Assembly (NCBI GenBank): GCA_015057625.1 | Contig: SVDZ01000005.1 | Location: forward strand, 1-60,938 | Source: Lachnospiraceae bacterium | GTDB lineage: Bacteria; Bacillota; Clostridia; Lachnospirales; Lachnospiraceae | DNA: 60,938 bases | Direction of reading: 5' to 3' | Shown: piece after piece, positions 27,130 through 35,946 of the stretch | How the letters are laid out: each line of letters begins with the position of its first letter | Position numbering within the stretch: position 1 is the stretch's first letter | Program-made: the position numbers and the translations under genes | The notes under the pieces: generated by a model | What the model was told of the DNA's origin: nothing | Database searches by the model: none | The model's input: only the letters and a program-made list of their open reading frames with translations

Positions 27130-28155
27130 TTATTTAATTTCTACTAACCATCCTTCAGGAGCTTCAATTCTGCCCATCTGAATTCCTGTAAGTGTCTCAT
27201 ATAATTTCTTTGTGATTGGTCCCATCTCTTCCATTCCGCTTGGGAAGCAGATTTCTTCACCGTGGTCAACAATCTTTCCAACCGGAGAGATAACTGCTGC
27301 AGTACCGCAAAGACCACACTCAGCGAAATCTTTGAGTTCATCCTTGAATACTTCTCTCTCTTCAACCTCAAGTCCAAGGTACTCTTTTGCTACATACATA
27401 AGAGAACGTCTTGTGATTGATGGTAAGATGCTGTTTGACTTAGGTGTAACAACCTTGTTGTCCTTTGTGATAAATAAGAAATTAGCTCCGCCTGTCTCTT
27501 CAACCTTTGTTCTTGTTGCTGCATCAAGGTACATATTCTCATCGAATCCCTCGTTGTGAGCAGTAACAATTGCGTGAAGACTCATAGCGTAGTTAAGACC
27601 AGCTTTGATATGTCCTGTTCCGTGTGGAGCTGCTCTGTCGAAATCACTGATTTTGATAGTGATAGGCTTAGCACCACCTTTGAAGTATGGTCCAACAGGT
27701 GTACAGAATGTTCTGAACTGATAATCCTCTGCAGGCTTAACTCCGATAACAGGTGAAATACCAAACATATATGGTCTGATATATAATGTAGCTCCTGAAC
27801 CGTATGGTGGAACATACTCTTTATTTGCTTTGATTGTTTCAACGATTGCCTCAACAAACTTTTCCTGTGGATAAACAGGCATCTCAAGTCTCTTTGCTGA
27901 TTCTTCAAATCTTGCAGCGTTTAAGTCAGGTCTGAAAGTAACAATTCTTCCATCCTCTGTTGTGTATGCCTTCATACCTTCGAAAATAGTCTGTGCATAC
28001 TGAAGAACTCCTGCACACTCACTCATAGTAATCATAGAGTCTGTAGTAAGTTCGCCTTCATCCCATGCGCCGTTTTTGAAATTTGCAACAAATCTTTTTT
28101 CTGTAGGAATATATCCAAATCCAAGATTTGACCAGTCAATATTTTTCTTGTCCAT
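27130..28155 (-). CDS. ilvE: branched-chain amino acid aminotransferase
   Basis: A 341-residue fold-type IV PLP enzyme that transfers amino groups between glutamate and leucine, isoleucine or valine. The PLP lysine lies in HGTGHIKAGLNYAMS. Other family blocks are QTIFEGMKAYTTEDGRIVTFRPDLNAARF, GSGATLYIRPYMFG (substrate region) and CGTAAVISPVGKI (phosphate site). GGAGGAGAGACAA precedes the chosen ATG; the open frame extends 21 codons upstream into the promoter region. It is transcribed alone from a near-consensus promoter. No T-box is visible. Confidence 0.95.
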   Translation of the reverse strand: MDKKNIDWSNLGFGYIPTEKRFVANFKNGAWDEGELTTDSMITMSECAGVLQYAQTIFEGMKAYTTEDGRIVTFRPDLNAARFEESAKRLEMPVYPQEKFVEAIVETIKANKEYVPPYGSGATLYIRPYMFGISPVIGVKPAEDYQFRTFCTPVGPYFKGGAKPITIKISDFDRAAPHGTGHIKAGLNYAMSLHAIVTAHNEGFDENMYLDAATRTKVEETGGANFLFITKDNKVVTPKSNSILPSITRRSLMYVAKEYLGLEVEEREVFKDELKDFAECGLCGTAAVISPVGKIVDHGEEICFPSGMEEMGPITKKLYETLTGIQMGRIEAPEGWLVEIK

Positions 28156-28235
28156 TTGTCTCTCCTCCATAATAGTAAAACTTATAGTAAAACTATATAA
28201 TAATGATTGTTTAATCATTTAAAGTCCTAAAAAAT

Positions 28236-28263
28236 ATTTTAGCACTATTATAATCATTGTCAA
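28236..28263 (-). promoter_or_regulatory. ilvE promoter
   Basis: A perfect -35 TTGACA (28258-28263) and a -10 TAAAAT (28236-28241) are 16 bp apart on the minus strand. An inverted repeat AATGATT-GTTT-AATCATT follows at 28202-28219 in the leader. Confidence 0.7.
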
Positions 28264-28266
28264 CAA

Positions 28267-29028
28267 TTAAAGTTCTGCCAGCCACTCTACTGCTTTCATA
28301 AAAACTTTACTCCACTGTTCCCAGTTATGATCACCATCCCCCACAATATATTTATGTTCAATATTTTTTTCTTCAAGAAAATCATGGAAATCATCTGTCA
28401 GCATAAGCAGAGGTTCTTCCTTGCCGCAGGTCATATATATTTTAGGTACCGGCTTTTTATCTTCAACCAGCTGTTCCAATAAATATCTGTAATTTTCAGA
28501 GAATGGTCCCGGAACAGTCTTTTCCTTGAATACATCATCAAAAAATACCTTTTTAAAATAAGCAAACTTGGTTTCCGAAAGCTTTGGCGCAGACTTTTCA
28601 TAAAGGCACGCTGGCGACATGGCAATAATACTCCCGAAATTATTATAGTATTTAAAGCCATTTCTTATTGCTCCGTAACCTCCCATGGAGAATCCGGCTA
28701 TGCAGGTATCTTCTCTGGAATTTGACAAGCCAAACCTTTGTCTTGTCACTTCCACAAGTTCCTCGCCCACGAATTTACCGTAGTTTCCAAATGCAGGACC
28801 GTGATCTATATAAAATGAATTCCCACAATTTGGAATAACGAAAGCCATATTATATTTATCAGCAAGATATTGTATCTCGATATTATCAATTACATTCTGA
28901 GCATCACACACAACTCCGTGCAAAAAGTAAACCGTTCTCTCCGGTCTTCCTATTCTAGGAAGCACCACCTTTACAGTGGTTGGGTGCATAAGCGAATGTG
29001 CCATAAAATTCAATTCATGTATTGCCAT
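28267..29028 (-). CDS. esterase D/EstA-like serine hydrolase
   Basis: A 253-residue cytosolic alpha/beta hydrolase of the esterase D / tributyrin esterase group. The nucleophile elbow is CIAGFSMGGYGAIRNG, with the serine in GFSMGG. An acidic residue in the LMLTDDFHDF segment and a histidine in GDGDHNWEQW near the C-terminus complete the triad. It opens with AIHELNFMAHSL, typical of this group. It probably splits short acyl or aryl esters. It lies between ligA and ilvE with no functional link apparent. Confidence 0.85.
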   Translation of the reverse strand: MAIHELNFMAHSLMHPTTVKVVLPRIGRPERTVYFLHGVVCDAQNVIDNIEIQYLADKYNMAFVIPNCGNSFYIDHGPAFGNYGKFVGEELVEVTRQRFGLSNSREDTCIAGFSMGGYGAIRNGFKYYNNFGSIIAMSPACLYEKSAPKLSETKFAYFKKVFFDDVFKEKTVPGPFSENYRYLLEQLVEDKKPVPKIYMTCGKEEPLLMLTDDFHDFLEEKNIEHKYIVGDGDHNWEQWSKVFMKAVEWLAEL

Positions 29029-29061
29029 ATAAACAATCCTTTCTCATTCTGCTTTTTCAAA

Positions 29062-31020
29062 TTACATTTCCATAAATTGTTCTTCTGTAATTATTTCCAC
29101 ACCCAGATCTTTTGCCTTTTTATTTTTTGAAGATGTTGAATTAGCGTCATTGTTGATAAGATAATTCGTCTTCGATGAAACGGAACCAGCCACTTTTCCG
29201 CCTCTGCTCTCGATAAGTTCTTTCAACGCATTTCTGTTTTCAAAATGATTGAGACTTCCTGTGATAACAAATGTCTTGCCCTCAAGATCCGCCTCGCTAC
29301 TCTTTTCTTCCTCAATAAACTCAATCTCAGCTAAAAGGCTGTCCACAAGTTTTGAGTTTTCTTCATCTGCGAAATAATCCACGAAACCTTTCGCAATAAC
29401 ATCACCGATGCCATCTATTTCACACAACTCTTCCACTGTTACATTTCTGATTTTTTCTATATCTCCGTCAAAGGCTCTGCAAATCAGTTTTGCATTGCTA
29501 AGTCCTATATTTAAAATGCCAAGACTGTAAATAAAATTGGCCAGTTTAACTTTTCTTGATTTATTCACTGAAGCAACGAGATTATCATAGGATTTTCTTC
29601 CAAAACCTTTCTTTCCTACTATCTCTTCCTCATATTTATCCAAATGGAAAATGTCTGAAAGATTTTTGATATATCCATGCTCAACAAACTTTGAGAGAGT
29701 TTCCTCTGACAAACCATCCATATTCATTGCATCCCTTGATACGAAATGAGAGAACAATTTGATATGCTTTGCAGGGCATGTTTCATTTTTACAAATCAGA
29801 GTTTTTATGCCATTATCATTTTTAACAGACGTAGGTTCTCCACATGCGGGACATAAATCCGGCACTTTTATGCTTCCGCTTCTGGTCAGATTTTCATCAA
29901 TCTGAGGGATAATCATATTGGCCTTGTATACGGTAATTTCATCACCAATTCCAAGTTCTAATTCTTCCACAATACTCAAGTTGTGAACACTTGCCCTTGA
30001 AACTGTAGTTCCCTCAAGTTCAACCGGTTCAAAAATAGCAACCGGATTGATAAGTCCTGTTCTGCTAGGGCTCCACTCGATTTCAAGAAGCTTTGTTACT
30101 GCCTTTTCATCTGCCCATTTGAAGGCGATTCCATTTCGAGGGAATTTAGCTGTAGAGCCAAGTGAAATTCCGTACTCAATATCGTCATACACAAGCACTA
30201 ATCCGTCAGAAGGCACATCATAAGTCTCTATCTCTTTTGCAAAATATCCAACTGCCTCTTCCATATTCTCAGAAGAAACCACCTTCGACTCAACTACCTC
30301 GAATCCCTGTTCTTTAAGCCAATTAAATTGATTTTCAATGGAATTACCAAAGTCAACACCTTCTGCACTAATAAGAGCAAATGCAAAAAGATTAACATTT
30401 CTGCTTGCTGTTATTTCGCTGTTTAACTGTCTTACTGATCCTGAACAAAGATTTCTTGGATTTTTATATTTTGAATCCGCATCCTCGATAGTTTCATTTA
30501 TCAGATTAAAGTCAGAGTACTTAATTACAGCCTCACCTCTTACTACCAATTCGCCTTTAAATTCAATGGACAGCGGAATATTTTTAAAGGTCTTTGCATT
30601 TTCGGTTATAACCTCACCCACTAATCCATTACCTCTGGTGACTGCCTTTACAAGTTTTCCTTCATTATAAGTAAGCACAACTGTAAGGCCATCGAGTTTC
30701 CATGAGAGGAGACACTTTTTATCTCCCGCAAAACTCTTTAGCCCCTCCACTTCCTTAGTCTTATCAAGAGACAGCATAGGTCTGTCGTGCTGTTCCTTTG
30801 GAAGTTCACTGACCACCACGTAACCTACATTTACAGTAGGGCTGTTTGACAACACAACTCCCGTCTCCTCTTCAAGAGCCACCAGTTCATCGTACAGTCT
30901 GTCGTACTCGATGTTTGGCATTATTTCTCTTGCCTCCTGGTAGTAAGCTCTCGATGCTTTATTTAAAAGTTCAACTAACTCTTTTATTCTTTCTGTTTTA
31001 CCTGTCACAGTTTTTCCCAT
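29062..31020 (-). CDS. ligA: NAD-dependent DNA ligase
   Basis: A 652-residue ligase that seals nicks using NAD. The adenylated lysine is K108 in SWKLDGL (KxDG motif). An OB-fold follows, then the four-cysteine zinc site (CPACGEP ... CKNETCPAKH) at about 385-410, helix-hairpin-helix repeats and a C-terminal BRCT domain (about 575-652, GKTFVITGSLNHFENR). Length is normal. The N-terminal half is more divergent than in classical LigA (for example SNSPTVNVGY where DSPTQRVG is usual), so a second ligase could exist elsewhere in the genome. Confidence 0.93.
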   Translation of the reverse strand: MGKTVTGKTERIKELVELLNKASRAYYQEAREIMPNIEYDRLYDELVALEEETGVVLSNSPTVNVGYVVVSELPKEQHDRPMLSLDKTKEVEGLKSFAGDKKCLLSWKLDGLTVVLTYNEGKLVKAVTRGNGLVGEVITENAKTFKNIPLSIEFKGELVVRGEAVIKYSDFNLINETIEDADSKYKNPRNLCSGSVRQLNSEITASRNVNLFAFALISAEGVDFGNSIENQFNWLKEQGFEVVESKVVSSENMEEAVGYFAKEIETYDVPSDGLVLVYDDIEYGISLGSTAKFPRNGIAFKWADEKAVTKLLEIEWSPSRTGLINPVAIFEPVELEGTTVSRASVHNLSIVEELELGIGDEITVYKANMIIPQIDENLTRSGSIKVPDLCPACGEPTSVKNDNGIKTLICKNETCPAKHIKLFSHFVSRDAMNMDGLSEETLSKFVEHGYIKNLSDIFHLDKYEEEIVGKKGFGRKSYDNLVASVNKSRKVKLANFIYSLGILNIGLSNAKLICRAFDGDIEKIRNVTVEELCEIDGIGDVIAKGFVDYFADEENSKLVDSLLAEIEFIEEEKSSEADLEGKTFVITGSLNHFENRNALKELIESRGGKVAGSVSSKTNYLINNDANSTSSKNKKAKDLGVEIITEEQFMEM

Positions 31021-31057
31021 ATCTGTTCCTGCCTTTTATATAAATGTTGCTATTTTT

Positions 31058-31786
31058 CTAATCTATCAGTGAGTTAAGCTCGTCCATCTCTTTTTTGGTA
31101 AGTTCTCTATAGCTTCCCTTTTTGAGATTTCCAAGCTCGATATTTAATATTCGAATTCGCTTTAATTTCTGAACTCTAAAACCAAGTTTTTCGCACATTC
31201 TTCGAATCTGTCTGTTAAGTCCCTGCGTGAGAATAATATTAAACGTATGTTTTCCGGTTTGTGTCACCTTGCAAGGTCTTGTGACCGTATCAAGTATCTC
31301 CACTCCGCTTTCCATCTTGCGCACAAACTCCTCTGTGATGGGTTTGTCCACCGTTACTATATATTCTTTTTCTTTGTAATTTGATCCTTTGAGAATTTTG
31401 TTTACGATACTTCCGTCATTCGTCATAAGAATAAGTCCCTGAGAATTCTTGTCCAGTCGACCAATGGGATAAATTCTTTGAGGATAATTAACGAAATCTA
31501 CTATGTTGTCAGGGTTTGACTTATCCGTGGTACACTCAATACCCACAGGCTTGTTTACAGCGATGATAACTTTGCCGGTCTCTCTTTTAATTGGAACGCC
31601 CTTAACTAAAACTTCTGCGTTCACATCAATCTTTTCGCCCATTACGGCAGTCTTTCCGTCAACCACAACAAGACCCTCAGAAATCAGACGGTCTGCTTCT
31701 CTTCTGGAGCACACCCCGGAATCACTGAGGAATTTATTTAATCTCATTAATTCTGTATTTTCATTTGGCAACATATCACTGCTCAT
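31058..31786 (-). CDS. RluF/RluB-type rRNA pseudouridine synthase
   Basis: A 242-residue enzyme with an N-terminal S4 RNA-binding domain (MRLNKFLSDSGVCSRREADRLI). The pseudouridine synthase core has the catalytic aspartate in PIGRLDKNSQGLILMTND, and LNRQIRRMCEKLGFRV follows. It should convert a uridine of 23S rRNA near the peptidyl-transferase centre to pseudouridine. I place the start at 31786, where GGAATTAATT precedes ATG as it does before thl. An ATG four codons upstream has no room for a ribosome site. The RluF or RluB target cannot be separated confidently. Confidence 0.88.
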   Translation of the reverse strand: MSSDMLPNENTELMRLNKFLSDSGVCSRREADRLISEGLVVVDGKTAVMGEKIDVNAEVLVKGVPIKRETGKVIIAVNKPVGIECTTDKSNPDNIVDFVNYPQRIYPIGRLDKNSQGLILMTNDGSIVNKILKGSNYKEKEYIVTVDKPITEEFVRKMESGVEILDTVTRPCKVTQTGKHTFNIILTQGLNRQIRRMCEKLGFRVQKLKRIRILNIELGNLKKGSYRELTKKEMDELNSLID

Positions 31787-31830
31787 AATTAATTCCATTC
31801 CCTTATATTATTTCCAATTATAGAATTATA

Positions 31831-31879
31831 TCTATTATAATAAGTTGTTTTCTATTATAAGTTTTCTATTATAAGTTAT
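31831..31879. repeat. AT-rich tandem repeat, TCTATTATAAG units
   Basis: About four imperfect copies of a 14-base unit resembling TTCTATTATAAGTT lie between rluF and thiN. No gene or terminator is seen. Confidence 0.6.
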
Positions 31880-31882
31880 CTA

Positions 31883-32548
31883 TTATAGATAAATATTTTC
31901 CATAACTATCAACTGGCCGTCTGCAACTTCAACAACCACTTCTTTTCCCACAAACTCATTGCTGACTCCAAGTGGAATATTATTGGTAAATGTGATATTC
32001 TCCACCTCGTACTTTGCTCCCACAATGGAAACACCCTTTGCAACATCTTTTAGAGAAAAAATGGAAAATGTCCCCGCATCTTTTTTGTCCAGCGTGAGTT
32101 TTCCGGCAATCATTTTCCCTCCAGTCATATTTTCGCAAAGTTCATTTTGGGAAAACACATTTCTGATAATCACGTGTTCATCAATCACCGTACATTTGCA
32201 TCCTTGATCAGAAAGATAATTTATAATCGTAAGATTTGCAATGGTGTGATCCAGCCTGCCACCTAAAGCTCCATAAATAATAAATTCTTTAAAACCTTTC
32301 TCAATCCCAAGTTTTACCGCAAGCATAGTATCTGTATCATCTTTTTCAGGACAATAGCTGATGACATTTGCACCTTCAGGCTTAAACCCTAGAGAATCAA
32401 AATCCCCCAGAATCACATCCGGTGTAACACCGGCTTTTTCCAGATATTTAAGCCCGCCGTCAGCAGCAATCACTATATCATTTTCTTCTTTTAAAATGTT
32501 AATGCCGGTACAATCACCGGCACTAACTATATAACATATATTATTCAC
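31883..32548 (-). CDS. thiN: thiamine pyrophosphokinase
   Basis: A 221-residue enzyme that makes thiamine diphosphate from thiamine and ATP. Signatures are VIAADGGLKYLEKAGVTPDV, ILGDFDSLG, CPEKDDTDTMLAVKLGIEKG and YGALGGRLDHTIANL. It starts with GTG behind AAGGAAAG. The start overlaps the end of the preceding membrane-protein gene by 8 bp, indicating translational coupling. The product would serve TPP enzymes such as the indolepyruvate oxidoreductase at 52.3-54.1 kb. Confidence 0.92.
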   Translation of the reverse strand: MNNICYIVSAGDCTGINILKEENDIVIAADGGLKYLEKAGVTPDVILGDFDSLGFKPEGANVISYCPEKDDTDTMLAVKLGIEKGFKEFIIYGALGGRLDHTIANLTIINYLSDQGCKCTVIDEHVIIRNVFSQNELCENMTGGKMIAGKLTLDKKDAGTFSIFSLKDVAKGVSIVGAKYEVENITFTNNIPLGVSNEFVGKEVVVEVADGQLIVMENIYL

Positions 32549-33314
32549 TTTTCTTTCCTTCTTTTAATGCATTATAGAAGTCATTTAAGGCTTTATCATT
32601 CTTAAGTGCTTCATTGAATGCATTATTGGTATCATCATAAAGTTTCTTAACTTCAGGATCCTCATTTAATTCGTTGATATAAGATGAAATATCTGCATTT
32701 GTAGAAGCTCCGTTATGGATAAAGTAAGAACCTGTCTCCTTGTCCATAATCACATAGAGCACATCAATACCAGGCGCTAATGTCTCGATATTCTTAAACT
32801 TAATTTCGTAATAAACATATACGACATATGTGTTATCATCGATACCCGGCTTTAAATAGCATTCAATATTCTTATACTTTTTGATGTATTCATTACTGGC
32901 TTTTATGCTATCCATGTCAACTTCTTCAATATTGTCAACATATTTTGCGATAGATGCAGTATCACCTGTAAGTCTGGCCTTGTAATAAAGCTGCACAAGA
33001 TCTGTAATATCCGGATACTGTTCCGAATCAAACTTAAGAGTAGTCGGCTCTTCAGTTGGTGCCTCTGTAGTTTCAACTGCTTTCTTTCCACCGCTTTTTG
33101 CCACTTTCTTTTTGTTATCTCTCTCACCGAATACAATGGTGGTCGCAATAACACAAACAACTAACAAAAGTGCCACAGCTGTAATTCTGTGTCTGAGTCG
33201 AATTCTCTTTTCTTCCTGTGGACTTAAGATTCTATCTTCAATATTATCGCCATAATTTAATACTTCATTTATATCAACATTTCTCTTTTTAAGCTCTCTT
33301 TTGAGTTTACTCAT
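32541..33314 (-). CDS. single-pass membrane protein with extracellular NTF2-like domain
   Basis: A protein of 257 residues. A charged cytosolic tail (1-45) precedes one membrane helix (about 46-64), a KKK/TEAPTEEPTT linker and an outer domain of about 170 residues. The DLVQLYYKARLTGDTASIAKYVD segment resembles NTF2-like or wall-associated folds. I use the second of two adjacent ATGs because AGGAG then sits six bases upstream. It overlaps thiN. I do not recognise the family, and a wall-related or sensing role is only a guess. Confidence 0.7.
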   Translation of the reverse strand: MSKLKRELKKRNVDINEVLNYGDNIEDRILSPQEEKRIRLRHRITAVALLLVVCVIATTIVFGERDNKKKVAKSGGKKAVETTEAPTEEPTTLKFDSEQYPDITDLVQLYYKARLTGDTASIAKYVDNIEEVDMDSIKASNEYIKKYKNIECYLKPGIDDNTYVVYVYYEIKFKNIETLAPGIDVLYVIMDKETGSYFIHNGASTNADISSYINELNEDPEVKKLYDDTNNAFNEALKNDKALNDFYNALKEGKKSE

Positions 33315-33438
33315 CATTATCTCCTAAATATATAAAAACTTTTACTATTATACATCTAAAGGGGAAAAATATCAATATACGTCCAAGGTCATTATGTTCA
33401 CATTAATGACCTTTCAGCACATGTATTAATGAAATCCA

Positions 33439-33467
33439 TTGCATTTTATTAGAGTTTTTTGTAAAAT
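33439..33467 (+). promoter_or_regulatory. tRNA-Arg promoter
   Basis: TTGCAT (33439-33444) and TAAAAT (33462-33467) are 17 bp apart, with the tRNA 5' end 15 bases after the -10. The remaining sequence of 33315-33621 shows no gene besides the tRNA. Confidence 0.65.
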
Positions 33468-33482
33468 ACTTTTTAGCACTTT

Positions 33483-33554
33483 GCACCCATAATTCAACGG
33501 ATAGAATTTTACCCTCCGAAGGTAACAATACCGGTTCGATTCCGGTTGGGTGCA
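33483..33554 (+). tRNA. tRNA-Arg, anticodon CCG
   Basis: A complete cloverleaf of 72 nt can be folded by hand. The acceptor stem is GCACCCA with TGGGTGC, the D stem ATTC with GAAT, and the anticodon stem TTACC with GGTAA around the loop CTCCGAA. The T stem is ACCGG with CCGGT around TTCGATT, and the discriminator base is A. The anticodon CCG reads the CGG arginine codon. The CCA end is not encoded. Confidence 0.95.
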
Positions 33555-33621
33555 TTTCTTTATTAGATTCTGATGTGATTATTAATTTACCAAAAATTTA
33601 GTTGTCATGCGTCGCCGACCA

Positions 33622-34596
33622 TTATTCCGTCGGAATAATAATCTCATCAACACTTCTCACATACATATATGCATGATCTGACAATATTTCTTCAGGAATT
33701 ACTTCCTCATTATTCACTTCATTTATAATGGAATCAAATTCTTTAGGTGTCATATTATTTTCAATTGGAATAATAATAACTTCATGAACAGAACTCGGAA
33801 GAATAATAATGTCCTTTTGCTGCTTATTTGCAAACTCCCTTAAAACCCCATCATAGAGCATTGCCACAGCGCCGTTAAGCCTGTAAACATTTGTGAGCAC
33901 ATACATTTTGGGCTCGTCTGCTTTTTTTAATTCTTCCATAATCATACTGGTAAGGTTTTCCGTCTCCTCACCATTGTATTCGCCATTCTCATTTACTTCA
34001 AAACAATTCTTTTCGCAAATCATTTCCATAATGATATCTTCCATGCTTTTAATCTCATACGGAAGAAGCTTTGGTGTATTTTCCTTTGCTATCTCATAAA
34101 GTTCTTCAGTAGTAACATTCCACATATTTGCATGGTGATCATAAATAAGCGTAGTGGCATTCTCATTTTTATCACATTTAACTATGCAATAAAATACAAC
34201 AGACAAATCCAAAATATCGATATGAGGAACTTTTTTTAGAAGCTTCTTATTCTTCTCCGTGTTAATTACCTTATATGCTATTTTGGATTTTATTTTTTCA
34301 AAATCAGTAAACTCTTCAATATCAAACTCCACATCCCCGAGTTTTCTGGAAAACATACTATATATTTCTTCAATTATTTCATTAATACTTTTTCCCGATT
34401 TGTACTCATCATAGTAGCAATTCAAGTAAATAGTCGGGGCTGCCTTATATCCCGTCCTAATTGCCATAAGTGCATCAAGCTCAACCCCGTTGTTTTTCAA
34501 TACTTTTCTTACATTAACCGCCCCATCAAAATTTCTTGCGTCTAAATATGACTTTAATTCCTGCTGTAAAACAGCGAGAAAATCATTGTACTTCAT
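33622..34596 (-). CDS. DUF5688-family protein
   Basis: A 324-residue soluble protein that fits the DUF5688 group common in Lachnospiraceae. It opens MKYNDFLAVLQQELKSYLD and contains NNGVELDALMAIRTGYKAAPTIYLNCYYDEYKSG. It ends with an acidic domain (ILPSSVHEVIIIP, SDHAYMYVRSVDEII). No signal peptide or membrane helix is visible and no catalytic motif is recognised. GAAGGAG lies before the chosen ATG. Members often occur in several copies near mobile or accessory DNA, and here it borders the palindrome array. Function unknown. Confidence 0.75.
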   Translation of the reverse strand: MKYNDFLAVLQQELKSYLDARNFDGAVNVRKVLKNNGVELDALMAIRTGYKAAPTIYLNCYYDEYKSGKSINEIIEEIYSMFSRKLGDVEFDIEEFTDFEKIKSKIAYKVINTEKNKKLLKKVPHIDILDLSVVFYCIVKCDKNENATTLIYDHHANMWNVTTEELYEIAKENTPKLLPYEIKSMEDIIMEMICEKNCFEVNENGEYNGEETENLTSMIMEELKKADEPKMYVLTNVYRLNGAVAMLYDGVLREFANKQQKDIIILPSSVHEVIIIPIENNMTPKEFDSIINEVNNEEVIPEEILSDHAYMYVRSVDEIIIPTE

Positions 34597-34730
34597 AATA
34601 ATACTCCTTCTCATATAAAAGTCACATTTAGTTATAAATATTTTTCACAACTTATTATAAACGATATGTAACATTTGTCAATAGCTGTTGGGAAGGAATT
34701 TTTCTGTTTTTGAGAAGATTTCATCAAGGT

Positions 34731-34830
34731 TTATGGGATTTTAGCTATTTTAGTGATGTTTTTTTATTTTGTTGATGGGATTTTGCTCTTTTAATGTTCT
34801 TTTTCAATTGCTGATGGAATTTTCATCTGG
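34731..34830. repeat. about 40-bp tandem repeat, GATGGGATTTT units
   Basis: Three diverged copies start near 34733, 34773 and 34812 with TATGGGATTTT, GATGGGATTTT and GATGGAATTTT. They lead directly into the 84-85 bp palindrome array. No coding sequence is seen. Confidence 0.5.
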
Positions 34831-34832
34831 AA

Positions 34833-35125
34833 TGCCTCATAAATTGATTTTTTTCGTTTTATGTTGTACGTTTTTGAGGCGCGTTCCAAGTTATGTTAAC
34901 AATTTTATTTTGTCAGTACAACATAGATTAAGAAATCTTGTTTTGTGTTGTACATATTTAGGATTCCCAAAATATTATGTTAACAATTTTTCTTAAAACG
35001 TACAACATAAAACTAAAAAACGTCATCTATGATGCATTTGTTTATCCCCTTAATCTTGTTGTGGTTTACATAATCAATTTTAACATGCAACATAGATTGA
35101 AAAATCTTCTTTTATGATGCATTTC
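34833..35125. repeat. array of 84-85 bp units with palindromes (locus 1)
   Basis: Four units begin at about 34833, 34917, 35001 and 35086, so the spacing is 84, 84 and 85 bp. The left arms are TGCCTCATA, TACAACATA, TACAACATA and TGCAACATA. The right arms lie 27 bases after each left arm (TATGTTGTA, TGTGTTGTA, TATGATGCA, TATGATGCA). Between hairpins lies a linker box, TTATGTTAAC in the first two gaps (84 bp apart) and the inverted GTTTACATAA in the third. No gene is apparent in the gap 34597-35203. Confidence 0.75.
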
Positions 35126-35144
35126 ACCAATTATTATTCTTATA

Positions 35145-35185
35145 GAAAAAGCACTCCCAACAAAATAATTTGTTAAGAGTGCTTT
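35145..35185 (-). terminator. terminator of the small secreted-protein gene
   Basis: The arms AAAGCACTC and GAGTGCTTT flank a 20-base loop. On the minus strand TTTTT ends the stem, about 20 bp after the stop codon at 35204. Confidence 0.85.
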
Positions 35186-35203
35186 GATATCAGCTTATCA
35201 GAA

Positions 35204-35455
35204 CTAATCTGAAGATTGATTATTCAGTTTTACTAAAGTATTCCCGATTGGGGCTAAAACCGCTATTTCTTGCTCGTTACTACCGTAACAATAATACATC
35301 ACACTTTGTGTGTTGTATTTGTACGAAAGTGATTTGCGAAGCATAATCACGAAAGCATCCGCTTCTTGCCTATCATAACCACTGCTTGCCGATACCCCTG
35401 TTGAAACTCCCAGTACCAGAAGTAGACTGACGACCATCATCAGCAGATACTTCAA
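35204..35455 (-). CDS. small secreted protein
   Basis: A protein of 83 residues starting with TTG, behind AAGGATAAAAGAATA. Residues 1-23 form a clear signal peptide ending ASA or VSAS. The mature part is about 60 residues, with a single cysteine pair region (YYCYGSNEQEIAVLAP). It has its own terminator. No family is recognised. Its position beside an immunity-like gene and a broken secreted-protein gene puts it in an accessory patch. Confidence 0.55.
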   Translation of the reverse strand: MKYLLMMVVSLLLVLGVSTGVSASSGYDRQEADAFVIMLRKSLSYKYNTQSVMYYCYGSNEQEIAVLAPIGNTLVKLNNQSSD

Positions 35456-35473
35456 TATTCTTTTATCCTTAAT

Positions 35474-35490
35474 GACAGGAAGCTCCTGTC
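35474..35490. other. compact hairpin between two small genes
   Basis: Perfect 7-bp arms GACAGGA and TCCTGTC flank the loop AGC. It lies between the immunity-like gene and the small secreted-protein gene and overlaps the ribosome-binding region of the latter. Confidence 0.45.
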
Positions 35491-35502
35491 TCTGTAATAC
35501 TT

Positions 35503-35946
35503 TCAGCTTCTGTCATCATTTTTCAAACTATCAATCCATTTAATTGCATTACCACATCCATATAAAATATCATGATGATTAAAACATATAAGATAAGAAT
35601 AGTTTAAATCAGTTATATAAAATTCAAAGCCACTTGTTTCAGACAATAAATAATTTAAGTCAACTCCATTTTTTATCTTATACATTGCTTTTTCATCAAA
35701 TTCATTAAAAAACATAATACACGCACTATCTAAAACAAATTCTTTAATATATGACCAACCATTATTGTCAGATATATAATTAAACCGAATTAATTTTTCC
35801 CACAACCATAATCCCTTCTTCTCTTTATCTACATATAATTCATTTATAACCTTTCGTATTCTTAAACACGTTTGTTCATTCAATTCTTCTATTTCAATTG
35901 TATGATTCGTAATTAAGTCTTTTATTTCATCTTTTATCATTGACAT
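35503..35946 (-). CDS. immunity-like soluble protein
   Basis: A 147-residue acidic protein without signal peptide. The C-terminal half reads CIMFFNEFDEKAMYKIKNG, then TSGFEFYITDLNYSYLICFNHHDILYGCG and AIKWI. This layout recalls DUF6756-like and other small immunity proteins in toxin clusters. That comparison is from memory and unverified. The ATG lies inside the 3' end of the disrupted gene upstream (20-bp overlap), a coupling typical of toxin-immunity or paired accessory genes. Confidence 0.6.
   Translation of the reverse strand: MSMIKDEIKDLITNHTIEIEELNEQTCLRIRKVINELYVDKEKKGLWLWEKLIRFNYISDNNGWSYIKEFVLDSACIMFFNEFDEKAMYKIKNGVDLNYLLSETSGFEFYITDLNYSYLICFNHHDILYGCGNAIKWIDSLKNDDRS

Noticed and set aside
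34833..35125. CRISPR array
   Set aside because: Units are themselves palindromic and diverged, there are no unique spacers between identical repeats, and no cas genes are present.
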